Shown here piece by piece: positions 52,549 to 61,406 of a stretch of DNA of 64,000 nt. Below the pieces are notes generated by a model, which did not search any database, was not told the origin of the DNA, and saw only the letters and a program-made list of their open reading frames with translations. A program made the translations under genes and the position numbers. Origin of the DNA: Klebsiella huaxiensis (GTDB lineage Bacteria; Pseudomonadota; Gammaproteobacteria; Enterobacterales; Enterobacteriaceae); the NCBI RefSeq assembly GCF_003261575.2, contig NZ_CP036175.1, positions 1-64,000 on the forward strand. Reading direction: 5' to 3'. Within the stretch, counting starts at the first letter, position 1. Each line of letters opens with the position of its first letter.

Positions 52549-52805
52549 CCGGGTCATGGCATGAATGCCTGACCCGGCGACTTATTCCCGGAGGCGATGC
52601 TACGCATCTGTCCGGGCTACCAAACCGCTGACGGCTGTGAACTTGTAGCCCGGTCAGCGCAGCGCCACCGGGAAGCATGGCGCAGAGGATTTCAATACGA
52701 AAGCCGATCCCGGAGGCGGCGTTTGACGTGCCAGTGCGGGCTACCAAATCAGCAGATTGTTCGATCCCGTAGCCCGTTCAAACAGCAGTGCTACTGGGGG
52801 ATTTT
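52549..52805. repeat. BIME cluster: hairpin and four alternating REP units
   Basis: A hairpin from cgggtca / tgacccg (52550-52576) follows the porin stop. Then REP units alternate: gaggcgatgctacgcatctg (about 52591), tagcccggtcagcgcagcgc (52645), gaggcggcgtttgacgtgcc (52713), and tagcccgttcaaacagcagt (52771). It fills the convergent porin-yibL gap and has no gene. Confidence 0.8.
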
Positions 52806-52818
52806 CGCCGCGAAAAGA

Positions 52819-53181
52819 TCAGAACGCGGTTTTTGAGAAGCCGGTCATCTCTTTAAGGCCCATTTCGCGACCCAGAGCGGTCATCGGGTGGACAAGAACC
52901 AGCCCGCGCACGCTTTTTTTGAGTTTGCCAATATCGGCCTGCTCTTTTTTGGTGATGGCGCGACGGTGCGGCAGGCTCATCAGTTTCTGCGCTTCTTTGC
53001 TCAGTTTTTGAGCCTGAACTTCGCGCAGGCGCACAAGCTCCGCCTCAATGGTGGTTTTTTCTTTTTCCAGCTCGGCGTACTTGTCTGCGGCTTCAACCAG
53101 CGACAGGTCGGCCTGCTGGTGACGGATGGCGTCGAGACGGTCGCTCAGACGTTTAATTTCACTTTTTTCGATTTCTTTCAT
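52819..53181 (-). CDS. yibL: Ribosome-associated protein YibL
   Basis: 120 residues, highly charged and mainly helical with a coiled coil about 5-65 (LVEAADKYAELEKEKTTIEA). Very similar to E. coli YibL, found with ribosomes in proteomics. No catalytic motif. Shine-Dalgarno precedes ATG. Next to mtlR in E. coli too. Confidence 0.93.
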   Translation of the reverse strand: MKEIEKSEIKRLSDRLDAIRHQQADLSLVEAADKYAELEKEKTTIEAELVRLREVQAQKLSKEAQKLMSLPHRRAITKKEQADIGKLKKSVRGLVLVHPMTALGREMGLKEMTGFSKTAF

Positions 53182-53456
53182 GGTGGTTTAATCTATTAAG
53201 AAATGGGCGTTATCAGACTATAGTATGTGCTGTCGCTTCCGTTGTGGGTAGCTATTTATCAAAACGTCACGACTTTACCCGCAATAACAATCGCTGTGAG
53301 TAATTATAATAATTTGAATATTATACGGATTTCCCACCAGAGTGGATGAATGTTCATTTCTGTGAAGCCTGTCAGCCATTAAGCACGTTTTCCTCATCTA
53401 AATCCCTTCTTTTGGCTAATTCTTAACAAGATGATCCCCGAGCAGAGGAGAGCGTG
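53182..53456. promoter_or_regulatory. Intergenic region between yibL and yibT
   Basis: 275 AT-rich bases between divergent genes. It must hold both promoters; AT-rich boxes such as ttgaatattata (about 53313-53324) are candidates. I see no operator, RNA gene or repeat. Confidence 0.3.
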
Positions 53457-53681
53457 ATGGCGAAAATCGGCGACGGTGTACCGCGTATTATTGATAAGGC
53501 CGTAGATTTTATGGCTTCAAGCCAGGCTTTTATGGAATATCTAAAAAAGTCTCCGCGTTTGCAGCATATACCGCGGGATATTCCGGCGGACAAAGAGGAG
53601 CTGTTTCTGCGTCGTCTGGAGTATTATCGGCAGCTTTATCAGCCGACGTGTGACCAGCAAGAGACCGAATCAGAGCGTTGA
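53457..53681 (+). CDS. yibT: Conserved small protein YibT
   Basis: 74 residues, MAKIGDGVPRIIDKAVDFMA, SSQAFMEYLKKSP and RRLEYYRQLYQP, matching E. coli YibT (69). The ATG at 53457 follows Shine-Dalgarno gaggag; a GTG one codon before is possible. No known function. Convergent with mtlR with a 12-base overlap. Confidence 0.88.
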   Translation: MAKIGDGVPRIIDKAVDFMASSQAFMEYLKKSPRLQHIPRDIPADKEELFLRRLEYYRQLYQPTCDQQETESER

Positions 53682-54272
53682 TTTTTGAAAGGCTTTTTTT
53701 AAGCTGATTTTAGAAATCAGCTCGGTCAGAGACAGCATCATTGTTGAACGTACAACCTGCTGGTAGCGCAGTTTCTGCATTGCCAGCAGTTCCGCATCGC
53801 TATTATCGTCGAATAGCGGCATCGGGGGCAGCGCAGCGACGCAGTGCAGCTCGCCAAACGGTCCGAGAATCTCATCGTCGGTAAAGCTGTACTCATTACC
53901 ATCGTGGTTCAACTCTTCGCGCAGGGCCATTAGCAGCTCGGCGTCTTCGTATTCGGCGCGACTGATCACCCCGAGGCCATAAATCAGCTTCAGGCGTACA
54001 GAAAGGTCACCCAGCGGCCCCTCGCCGTCTAGCAAGGGCTCTACTGCGTATTTCACCGCATAGTCGTCTTTACGGAACACCTGAAGCACCAGGATATTGA
54101 CCGCTTCCGTCAGTAGTTCAACGGTAGCGATCAGGAAGCTTCTTACGGTTTTGCCAGCATTCAGACGCTCAAGCACACGGTTTTCAAATGCCTGTGTTTC
54201 TTCCATTATTGCCTGCATATCTGACAGGAGTAGTAATGGGCGCGGTTCGGACCGCGCCAGATCTTGCCTCAT
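53670..54272 (-). CDS. mtlR: Mannitol operon repressor MtlR
   Basis: 200 residues (195 in E. coli), with the all-helical MltR/MtlR fold and strong similarity from MEETQAFENRVLERLNAGKT to SLTELISKISLKKAFQK. It represses the mtl operon without an obvious HTH. The first codons differ from E. coli. Start overlaps the mtlD stop by 4 bases. Third gene of mtlADR. Confidence 0.95.
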   Translation of the reverse strand: MRQDLARSEPRPLLLLSDMQAIMEETQAFENRVLERLNAGKTVRSFLIATVELLTEAVNILVLQVFRKDDYAVKYAVEPLLDGEGPLGDLSVRLKLIYGLGVISRAEYEDAELLMALREELNHDGNEYSFTDDEILGPFGELHCVAALPPMPLFDDNSDAELLAMQKLRYQQVVRSTMMLSLTELISKISLKKAFQKSTL

Positions 54273-55417
54273 TTGGTGGCGTTATAGTCGTTAACAGCTT
54301 CCGCCACCACATCGCTTGCCGCGTCCAGACCTGAAATCTGCGCCAGCGCGGCCTGAGGGCCTTTTTCTGCAATCAGCGCCGCCAGCTCCTGCGCCTGCGG
54401 GTCGTCTTCGCTGCGGAAGTGCATCGCCGCAGCGATCCCTTTCACCAGGTTCATATGCGGCAGGCCGTATTCCAGCGTACCAAGCAGCGGCTTAATTAAA
54501 CGATCGCCCGCACTCAGTTTGCGCAGCGGCTGGCGGCCAACGCGCTCAACGTCATCTTTCAGATACGGGTTCTCGAAACGACCAATAATTTTCTGGATAT
54601 AGGCTGCGTGTTTCTGTGCATCAAAGGCATAACGTTTGATCAGTACCGCGCCGCTCTCTTCCATGGCCCCTTTAACTACCGTGCGGATTTTCTCATCGAG
54701 AATCGCGTCACGAATCGTCTGGTGACCCGCCAGTTTTCCGAGGTAGGCGGTTATAGCATGTCCGGTGTTTAAGGTGAATAGCTTACGCTCGACAAATGCC
54801 ATCAGATTATCGGTTAATTCCATTCCTGGGATATTCGGCAGCTCGCCTTTAAACTGGGTCTTGTCGACAATCCACTCGCTAAAGGTTTCCACGGTCACTT
54901 CCAGCGGGTCGTGAGTGGCGGAAGCGGATGGCGGAACGATGCGGTCAACGGCGGAATCAACGAAGCCGACGTTGGCTTCAACCCAGGCTTTATCTTCTTC
55001 AGCCAGAGCGTTAAAAACGTGGCCTTTGAGCTGAGTCGTGCCGCGGACCATGTTTTCGCAGGCGATAATATTCAGCGGGGCTGTAATGCCCTGCGCTTTG
55101 CGTTTAGCCAGGCCTTTAGCAATGGCCGGAGCAATGCGCTCCAGCACAACCGGGCCGACGGCGGTAGTGATCAGGTCAACGCTGGCAATCAGCTCAACGA
55201 CTTCATCACCGATGCTGCTGACGGCGTCGACGCCGGAAACGGTATCAACCTGCTCATTTTCGCCGACCACGTGAACCTGATAGCTATGACGGGCATTCAG
55301 GGCATCAAGCACAACCTGATTTACATCCGCAAACGTCAGCTTTATCCCCGCGTCTGCCAGCAGTTTGCCGATAAAGCCACGTCCGATATTACCTGCGCCA
55401 AAATGTAATGCTTTCAT
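54269..55417 (-). CDS. mtlD: Mannitol-1-phosphate 5-dehydrogenase
   Basis: 382 residues as in E. coli. Oxidises mannitol 1-phosphate to fructose 6-phosphate with NAD. Rossmann motif at the start (MKALHFGAGNIGRGFIGKLL) and catalytic segment KLFTLNTGHAITAYLGKLAG. The ATG at 55417 is chosen over an upstream in-frame TTG because of the Shine-Dalgarno aagg and family start. Overlaps mtlR by 4 bases. Confidence 0.97.
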   Translation of the reverse strand: MKALHFGAGNIGRGFIGKLLADAGIKLTFADVNQVVLDALNARHSYQVHVVGENEQVDTVSGVDAVSSIGDEVVELIASVDLITTAVGPVVLERIAPAIAKGLAKRKAQGITAPLNIIACENMVRGTTQLKGHVFNALAEEDKAWVEANVGFVDSAVDRIVPPSASATHDPLEVTVETFSEWIVDKTQFKGELPNIPGMELTDNLMAFVERKLFTLNTGHAITAYLGKLAGHQTIRDAILDEKIRTVVKGAMEESGAVLIKRYAFDAQKHAAYIQKIIGRFENPYLKDDVERVGRQPLRKLSAGDRLIKPLLGTLEYGLPHMNLVKGIAAAMHFRSEDDPQAQELAALIAEKGPQAALAQISGLDAASDVVAEAVNDYNATK

Positions 55418-55454
55418 AGTATTAACCTTCAATTAATGTTTTTACCTGAGAGGG

Positions 55455-55555
55455 CTGGGGTGAGGCTTTTCCCTCACCCTAACCCTCTCCTCATGCATGA
55501 GGAGAGAGTGGGCGTTTCCCGGATTGCGGCGTAAACGCCTTATCCGGGCTACACG
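55455..55555. repeat. Hairpins and REP unit between mtlA and mtlD
   Basis: A stem gggtgagg / cctcaccc around 55459-55479, a perfect 22-base palindrome at 55485-55506 (ctctcctcatg and its complement), and a REP unit, ggattgcggcgtaaacgcct plus tatccgggctac, at 55520-55551. Such elements in mtl-like operons usually set different mRNA amounts for PTS and dehydrogenase. Confidence 0.65.
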
Positions 55556-57466
55556 TTACGCTTTCAGTAGCTTCAGGACTTCTTCAACGCTGGTGGTTTT
55601 GGTCAGACGCTCAATCACTGACTCATCATCCAGCGCGTTGGTCAGGCTGGTAATCACCTGAATGTGCTCGTTATTGCGAGCAGCGATACCGATGACCAGA
55701 CGAGCGACCTCATCCTCTTCTTCACCAAAGCGTACGCCTTCCGGATACTGACAGAACACAATGCCGGTTTTCAGCACGCGATCTTTAGCTTCGATGGTGC
55801 CGTGCGGTACCGCGATGGACTCACCCAGATAGGTCGAGGTCAGTTTTTCGCGGTCCAGCATCGCCTGGACATATTCCGGCTCAACGTAGCCGCCTTTCAC
55901 CAATTGCTCACCGGCAAACAGAATCGCTTCTTCCTTGGTGGCCGCTTTACGACCGAGGAAGATATTCTCTGCACCGAGTTTGAACAGGTTAGTGTCAGCC
56001 GCATCAAAGCTGTCTTTCAGACTGTCGCGGACTTTCTCTTCGTTATCAGTATGGCGCTGCGCCGCAACCAGACGTTCGGTCAGGCTGGAGTACAGGCCGC
56101 TGTCGAGGAAGTTGGTCAGCGAAATATGCTGCGCCTGCGGTACCTGACGCATCGCACGCTCGGTCAGGTCGCGGTGGGTGATGACCAGGTCAACATCCGG
56201 CGGCAGGTTGTTAATCGCACAGTTAGTGACGGAGATATTGCTCAGACCGGCATCCTGTACTTTCTTGCGCAGCACGCCTGCACCCATGGCGCTGGAACCC
56301 ATACCGGCGTCGCAAGCCACGATGATTTTACGCACGTGGCTCAGGTCGTTAGCGACATCGCCAGCAGCCAGCGGAGTGGCTGCGCCTTTGGACTGCGCTT
56401 TCATATCCTGCATGCGACGGGTCGCTGCATCGATATCGTCTTCTTCTTTAACCTTGCTGGTTTTCAGCAGAACGGCTGAAACTACGAAGGAAACGGCCAT
56501 CGCAGCCACAATCGCGGCGATGTTAGCGAAGTAGGCACCTTTCGGCGTCATCGCCAGCACGGCCAGGATAGAACCCGGAGAAGCCGGAGAAACCAGACCG
56601 CCATTGAGGATAGTCAGGGTGAATACGCCGGTCATACCGCCGAGGATAACCGCCAGAATCAGACGCGGATTCATCAGCACATACGGGAAGTAAATCTCGT
56701 GAATACCGCCGAGGAAGTGGATGATTGCCGCACCGCCCGCAGACTGTTTAGCGCTGCCGCGACCGAAGAACATGTATGCCAGCAGAACGCCCATACCCGG
56801 ACCCGGGTTAGCTTCAATCAGGAAGAAGATCGATTTGCCAAGGTCATGCGACTGCTGAATACCCAGCGGCGAGAAGATACCGTGGTTGATGGCGTTGTTG
56901 AGGAACAGGATTTTCGCTGGTTCAACAAAGATGGACGCCAGCGGCAGCATGTCGTGGACAACCATGAAGTTAACACCTGCCGCCAGAATTTTGGACAGGA
57001 CTTCAACTGCAGGACCAATGCCGAGGAACGCCAGGATGGCGAGGATCATCCCGATGATGCCGGCAGAGAAGTTGTTCACCAGCATTTCGAAGCCGGATTT
57101 GATTTTGCCATCAACCCAGACGTCAAAACGTTTAATCGCCCAGCCGCCCAGCGGACCGGCAATCATTGCACCGAGGAACATCGGCATATCCGCGCCGACG
57201 ATCACGCCCATGGTGGTAATTGCGCCGACCACGCCGCCGCGCTCGCCGCCAATCAGCTTACCGCCGGTATAACCGATCAGTAGCGGCAGCAGATAGGTGA
57301 TCATCGGACCAACCAGCTTCGCCAGCGTTTCGTTCGGTAACCATCCTGTCGGAATGAATAATGCGGTGATAATACCCCACGCGATAAACGCGCCGATATT
57401 TGGCATCACCATGTTGCTGAGGAAACGACCAAAGCTTTGCACTTTGATCTTGATATCGGATGACAT
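55556..57466 (-). CDS. mtlA: Mannitol-specific PTS permease EIICBA
   Basis: 636 residues (637 in E. coli). EIIC membrane domain about 1-345 with FGRFLSNMVMPNIGAFIAWG, EIIB with phosphocysteine in IVACDAGMGSSAMGAGVLRK, and EIIA with phospho-His in ESIAVPHGTIEAKDRV. It imports D-mannitol as the 1-phosphate. First gene of mtlADR; the upstream region has a set of CRP sites. Confidence 0.97.
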   Translation of the reverse strand: MSSDIKIKVQSFGRFLSNMVMPNIGAFIAWGIITALFIPTGWLPNETLAKLVGPMITYLLPLLIGYTGGKLIGGERGGVVGAITTMGVIVGADMPMFLGAMIAGPLGGWAIKRFDVWVDGKIKSGFEMLVNNFSAGIIGMILAILAFLGIGPAVEVLSKILAAGVNFMVVHDMLPLASIFVEPAKILFLNNAINHGIFSPLGIQQSHDLGKSIFFLIEANPGPGMGVLLAYMFFGRGSAKQSAGGAAIIHFLGGIHEIYFPYVLMNPRLILAVILGGMTGVFTLTILNGGLVSPASPGSILAVLAMTPKGAYFANIAAIVAAMAVSFVVSAVLLKTSKVKEEDDIDAATRRMQDMKAQSKGAATPLAAGDVANDLSHVRKIIVACDAGMGSSAMGAGVLRKKVQDAGLSNISVTNCAINNLPPDVDLVITHRDLTERAMRQVPQAQHISLTNFLDSGLYSSLTERLVAAQRHTDNEEKVRDSLKDSFDAADTNLFKLGAENIFLGRKAATKEEAILFAGEQLVKGGYVEPEYVQAMLDREKLTSTYLGESIAVPHGTIEAKDRVLKTGIVFCQYPEGVRFGEEEDEVARLVIGIAARNNEHIQVITSLTNALDDESVIERLTKTTSVEEVLKLLKA

Positions 57467-57610
57467 AAAACACCCCTTCTTCTGTTTTTGCTATCGGCAG
57501 GCTGAAAGCCCGAGGCTCGTTGTTAATGTGGCGGCAGAGGTAGCCGGACCCTGTTTGATAGTGCGAAATCTGGCACTGAATCGTTAAGCTGTCCAGTCGA
57601 TGGATTTTTG

Positions 57611-57787
57611 TGTGATACAGATCACATGAATATAGGTGACTGGTAGGTGTATGTAGTGATCGTTGTCACAAAATGCATGTGTAAAAAAACAACATCTGGG
57701 CATTTTCGAGGCAATTAAGGGGTTTTATGTGATGTAGCTCACATATTATCTTTGAGTGTTTGTTATTTATTTGTGATGTTAATCACA
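57611..57787 (-). promoter_or_regulatory. CRP-site array upstream of mtlA
   Basis: Four TGTGA-N6-TCACA-type sites: tgtgatacagatcaca (57611-57626), agtgatcgttgtcaca (57655-57670), tgtgatgtagctcaca (57728-57743) and tgtgatgttaatcaca (57772-57787). Three are exact consensus. E. coli mtlA also has multiple CRP sites. The mtlA promoter lies on the minus strand between here and 57467. Confidence 0.88.
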
Positions 57788-57970
57788 AAATATTTTGATC
57801 TGGATTTCTCCTGGTGTGATCTCCGGCAGGTTATGCCGTATTCAGTGCGAGAGCGTGTAACTGAGTAACTCGATCCGCTAAAGAACATTTTAGCCGTCAA
57901 TGGCGAAAATCAAATCGGTGAATTATGCTCAATCTGTCGGCCGTTTTTTTATCTGCCACAAAACATATCC

Positions 57971-58097
57971 TATACCCAAAATAATTCGAGTTGCTTAAAG
58001 GCGGCAAGGAAGTGAGTCCCCAGGAGCATAGATAACTATGTGACTGGGGTGAGCGAGCGTAGCCAACACATAAGCAACTTGAAGTATGACGGGTATA
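57971..58097 (+). repeat. Intact 127-bp ERIC element
   Basis: Begins tatacccaaaataattcgag and ends gaagtatgacgggtata, with core gagtccccaggagcatagat and aactatgtgactggggtgag. The terminal tataccc/gggtata are inverted. It lies between the mtlA control region and yibI, 27 bases before the yibI start, so it is probably transcribed as yibI leader. Confidence 0.95.
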
Positions 58098-58124
58098 AAT
58101 AATTAGCGTAAATCCGAGGAAAAT

Positions 58125-58496
58125 ATGTTTCTCAATTATTTTGCGCTCGGCGTTCTGATCTTCGTTTTTCTGGTGATTTTTTATGGAATCATCATTCTCC
58201 ATGACATCCCTTATTTGATTGCGAAGAAACGCAACCATCCGCACTCGGATGCGATTCACGTTGCGGGCTGGGTGAGTCTGTTTACTTTACACGTCATTTG
58301 GCCGTTCTTATGGATCTGGGCCACGCTTTATCAACCGGAGCGCGGTTGGGGGATGCAGCACCGGCGGGGTGGAGTGCCGCCAGAAGCGACAGAAGATGAG
58401 GATGAAATTAGCGAACTTCGCCAGCGGGTCAGCGCGCTCGAACAGCGAATAACCGATCTTCAGCCGCCAGCCCAACCCCCTTCGGTGGAGAAATAA
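58125..58496 (+). CDS. yibI: Inner membrane protein YibI (DUF3302)
   Basis: 123 residues with two membrane segments (about 5-25 and 45-65; LFTLHVIWPFLWIWATLYQ) and a cytoplasmic tail with a short coiled coil (DEDEISELRQRVSALEQRIT). Matches E. coli YibI. It pairs with yibH, starting 3 bases later. Unknown function. Confidence 0.93.
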   Translation: MFLNYFALGVLIFVFLVIFYGIIILHDIPYLIAKKRNHPHSDAIHVAGWVSLFTLHVIWPFLWIWATLYQPERGWGMQHRRGGVPPEATEDEDEISELRQRVSALEQRITDLQPPAQPPSVEK

Positions 58497-58499
58497 CTC

Positions 58500-59636
58500 A
58501 TGGACCTGCTGATTATTTTAACCTACGTGGCGATTGCCTGGTCGATATTTAAAATATTCAAGATCCCGGTAAATAAATGGACGGTTCCCACCGCGGCGCT
58601 GGGCGGGGTATTTATTGTTAGCGCGCTTATTTTATTAATGAACTACAACCATCCTTACACCTTTACCGCGCAAAAAGCGGTTATTTCTATTCCGATTACT
58701 CCGCAGGTTACCGGGGTGGTCAGCAGCGTCACGGATAAAGCAAATCAACGGGTCAAAAAGGGTGAAGTTCTGTTTACCATCGATCCGGTACGCTATCAGG
58801 CGCGGGTCGACAGGCTCCAGGCTGACCTTGTCACCGCACTTCACGGCATCAACACGCTGAAAGCCCAGCTTTCTGAGGCCCAGGCAAACACCACGCGCGT
58901 CTCGGCGGAGCGCGATCGGCTCTATAAAGACTATCAGCGTTATCTGAAGGGCAGCCAGGCGCGGGTAAACCCGTTTTCGGAAAGTGATATCGATAATGCC
59001 CGGCAAAACTATCTGGCTCAGGATGCGATGGTGAAGGCGTCGGTTGCGGAGCAGGCGCAAATCCAGAGCCAGCTCGACAGCATGGTCAACGGCGAGCAAT
59101 CGCAGGTAGTGAGCCTGCGCGCGCAGTTGGCGGAGGCGAAATATAACCTCGACCAGACCACCGTGCGTGCGCCCAGTGACGGCTATATCACCCAGGTTTT
59201 GATTCGCCCAGGCACCTACGCCGCCTCGCTGCCGCTGCGTCCGGTGATGGTGTTTATCCCACAGCAAAAACGGCTGATTGTGGCGCAGTTCCGGCAAAAT
59301 TCGTTGCTCAGACTTGAGGCGGGCGACGATGCCGAAGCGGTGTTCAACGCGCTGCCTGGCCAGGTCTTTCACGGCAAGCTGGTGAGTATTCTGCCGGTGG
59401 TGCCGGGGGGAACGTATCAGGCACAGGGCACGCTGCAAGCGTTGACGGTCACACCGGGCACCGATGGTGTGCTGGCAACCATCGAACTCGATCCCAATGC
59501 CGCCGTGGACGCGCTACCTGACGGGATTTACGCCCAGGTGGCGGTTTATTCCGACCACTTCACCCACGTTTCGGTGATGCGCAAAGTGCTACTGCGCATG
59601 ACCAGCTGGATGCATTATCTTTATCTGGATCACTAA
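58500..59636 (+). CDS. yibH: HlyD-family membrane fusion protein YibH
   Basis: 378 residues as E. coli YibH. N-terminal membrane anchor about 38-58, lipoyl halves (ISIPITPQVTGVVSSVTDKA; TTVRAPSDGYITQVLIRPGT) and a helical hairpin between. EmrA-type adaptor, working with YibI (EmrK/AaeA-like pair). The transported compound is unknown. Confidence 0.93.
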   Translation: MDLLIILTYVAIAWSIFKIFKIPVNKWTVPTAALGGVFIVSALILLMNYNHPYTFTAQKAVISIPITPQVTGVVSSVTDKANQRVKKGEVLFTIDPVRYQARVDRLQADLVTALHGINTLKAQLSEAQANTTRVSAERDRLYKDYQRYLKGSQARVNPFSESDIDNARQNYLAQDAMVKASVAEQAQIQSQLDSMVNGEQSQVVSLRAQLAEAKYNLDQTTVRAPSDGYITQVLIRPGTYAASLPLRPVMVFIPQQKRLIVAQFRQNSLLRLEAGDDAEAVFNALPGQVFHGKLVSILPVVPGGTYQAQGTLQALTVTPGTDGVLATIELDPNAAVDALPDGIYAQVAVYSDHFTHVSVMRKVLLRMTSWMHYLYLDH

Positions 59637-59651
59637 ACCCGCCATTTTCCC

Positions 59652-59691
59652 GCCCGGTTAGCGCTATGTCGTATTGATGGCCGGGCTTTAT
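59652..59691 (+). terminator. Weak hairpin after yibH
   Basis: gcccgg (59652-59657) and ccgggc (59681-59686) followed by tttat. Loop of 23 bases, so a weak terminator at best. Confidence 0.4.
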
Positions 59692-59762
59692 GCTTCATAT
59701 GATTCCCTTCCGTCGCAGACGAAAATTTTTGGTGATGCCTGTCACTATTTCAGCGTCCTGCG

Positions 59763-59823
59763 TTGACAAATTGCGCAAATGATCGGAACAATAGTTTCAT
59801 TAAATCACTATAAACATGAAACT
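59763..59823 (+). promoter_or_regulatory. Promoter and 8-base inverted-repeat operator of the PTS-sulfatase operon
   Basis: A consensus -35 TTGACA (59763-59768) with weak -10 AACAAT (59787-59792) is followed by AGTTTCAT (59793-59800) and ATGAAACT (59816-59823), perfect 8-base arms 15 apart. The position over +1 fits a repressor. No regulator gene is adjacent inside the window. Confidence 0.6.
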
Positions 59824-59854
59824 AAAACTTCATTTGCCAATATCAGGGATTCGT

Positions 59855-61393
59855 ATGAGCAGATTATTTGCTGGAGCACAGAATCTGGGTAAGTCGTTTA
59901 TGCTGCCAATAGCCATTCTCCCCGCAGCGGGGTTGTTACTGGGCTTTGGCGGCGTGTTCACAAACCCGGTGACCTTATCAACCTATCCGTTTCTTAATGG
60001 TGAGGTCGTTCAGGCGATTTTTACCGTCATGCGGCTATGCGGCAGCGTGGTGTTCGACAACCTGGCGCTGCTTTTTTCCGTCGGCATTGCCGTCGGGCTG
60101 GCGCGTAGCGACAAAGGTACCGCCGGGCTGGCGGCGGTGCTCAGTTTTCTGGTGATGAACAAGGCGATTAACGCGCTGCTGCTGCTGAACGGCACGTTGG
60201 CCAGCGAGAACCTGGCCGCCGCCGGGCAGGCAAGCGTGCTGGGGATCACCACGCTGCAAACCGGCGTGCTGGGCGGGGTGATGTGCGGCCTGCTGACCTC
60301 CTGGGTACATAGTCGCTACGGTAAAACGCAGCTGCCTGACATGCTGGCGTTTTTTAGCGGTTCGCGCTTTGTGCCGATCATGACTTCTTTCTTCGCCATC
60401 TTTCTTGGCGTCGCGCTGTTCTGGGTGTGGCCACATGTGCAAGCCGGGATTTCGCATCTGGGGATCCTCGTTGAGAAGACCGGGTATGTCGGTACATTAA
60501 TTTACGGCATGATCCTCAAGTGCCTCATCCCCCTCGGTTTGCACCATATTTTCTATATGCCGTTCTGGCTAACCAGCGTTGGCGGTGAAGCGATGGTCAA
60601 CGGGCACATGGTTGAAGGAACGCAGAAAATCTTCTTTGCCCAACTGGCTGACCCTTCCGTCACCCAGTACTACATCGGCGTATCGCGCTTTATGGCAGGA
60701 CGCTTTGCCGACTTTATGTTTGGCCTGCCGGGCGCAGCGCTGGCTATCTACCACTGCGCAAAGCCGGAGAACAAAAAGAAAGTCGCCAGCCTGATGCTCT
60801 CCGCTGCCCTGACCGCATTCGTCACCGGGATCACCGAGCCGCTGGAGTTCGCCTTTATGTTCTGCGCGCCGCTGCTCTACGTGGTGCACATCGTCCTGAC
60901 TGGCTTCGCGTTTATGTTCTCCCATATGCTGGAAATTACCGTTGGTCAGACGTTCTCCGGCGGACTGGTGGATTTCCTGCTCTTCGGCGTGCTGCAAGGC
61001 AATGCCAAAACTAACTGGATCTACATCTTCCCGCTGGGCGCGGTGATGTTCTGCACCTACTACTTCTCGTTCCGCTTCCTCATTCAATGGCGTCAGTTGA
61101 AAACGCCGGGCCGTGAAGATGAAAGCGAAGAGACGTCAACGGCTAGCGTTGAAAGCGACAATCGCGCAGCCGGTATCGTTGAGGCGCTGGGTGGTCGGAG
61201 CAATATCGTTGATGTGGACTGCTGCGCGACCCGTCTGCGGGTGACGGTCAATAACGCAGAGCAGGTCAAGCTGGATGATTTCAAACGGTTCGGTAGTAAA
61301 GGCGCATTTATTCGCGGCCAGGGCGTACAGGTGGTTTATGGACCACATGTGACGCTGATTAAAAACGAAGTCGAAGAATTTATCGGTTCATAA
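59855..61393 (+). CDS. PTS permease EIICB, glucose/alpha-glucoside family
   Basis: 512 residues: EIIC about 1-405 (GLHHIFYMPFWLTSVGGEAM, GITEPLEFAFMFCAPLLYVV), linker LKTPGREDESEE, and EIIB with phosphocysteine in DVDCCATRLRVTV. No EIIA, so Crr should serve. The ATG at 59855 has Shine-Dalgarno agggat; an in-frame ATG at 59816 lies inside the operator and is rejected. Related to AglA, GlvC and MalX but a distinct gene. The sulfatase follows after 13 bases, so the sugar may be sulfated; substrate unknown. Confidence 0.9.
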   Translation: MSRLFAGAQNLGKSFMLPIAILPAAGLLLGFGGVFTNPVTLSTYPFLNGEVVQAIFTVMRLCGSVVFDNLALLFSVGIAVGLARSDKGTAGLAAVLSFLVMNKAINALLLLNGTLASENLAAAGQASVLGITTLQTGVLGGVMCGLLTSWVHSRYGKTQLPDMLAFFSGSRFVPIMTSFFAIFLGVALFWVWPHVQAGISHLGILVEKTGYVGTLIYGMILKCLIPLGLHHIFYMPFWLTSVGGEAMVNGHMVEGTQKIFFAQLADPSVTQYYIGVSRFMAGRFADFMFGLPGAALAIYHCAKPENKKKVASLMLSAALTAFVTGITEPLEFAFMFCAPLLYVVHIVLTGFAFMFSHMLEITVGQTFSGGLVDFLLFGVLQGNAKTNWIYIFPLGAVMFCTYYFSFRFLIQWRQLKTPGREDESEETSTASVESDNRAAGIVEALGGRSNIVDVDCCATRLRVTVNNAEQVKLDDFKRFGSKGAFIRGQGVQVVYGPHVTLIKNEVEEFIGS

Positions 61394-61406
61394 AGAGAGC
61401 AGTCTT

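Noticed and set aside
57897..58259. 120-codon minus-strand ORF over the ERIC and the start of yibI
   Set aside because: It reads through an ERIC and opposite yibI; no family similarity.
60569..61087. 172-codon minus-strand ORF opposite the PTS gene
   Set aside because: Composition and position show it to be an antisense shadow of the EIIC domain.
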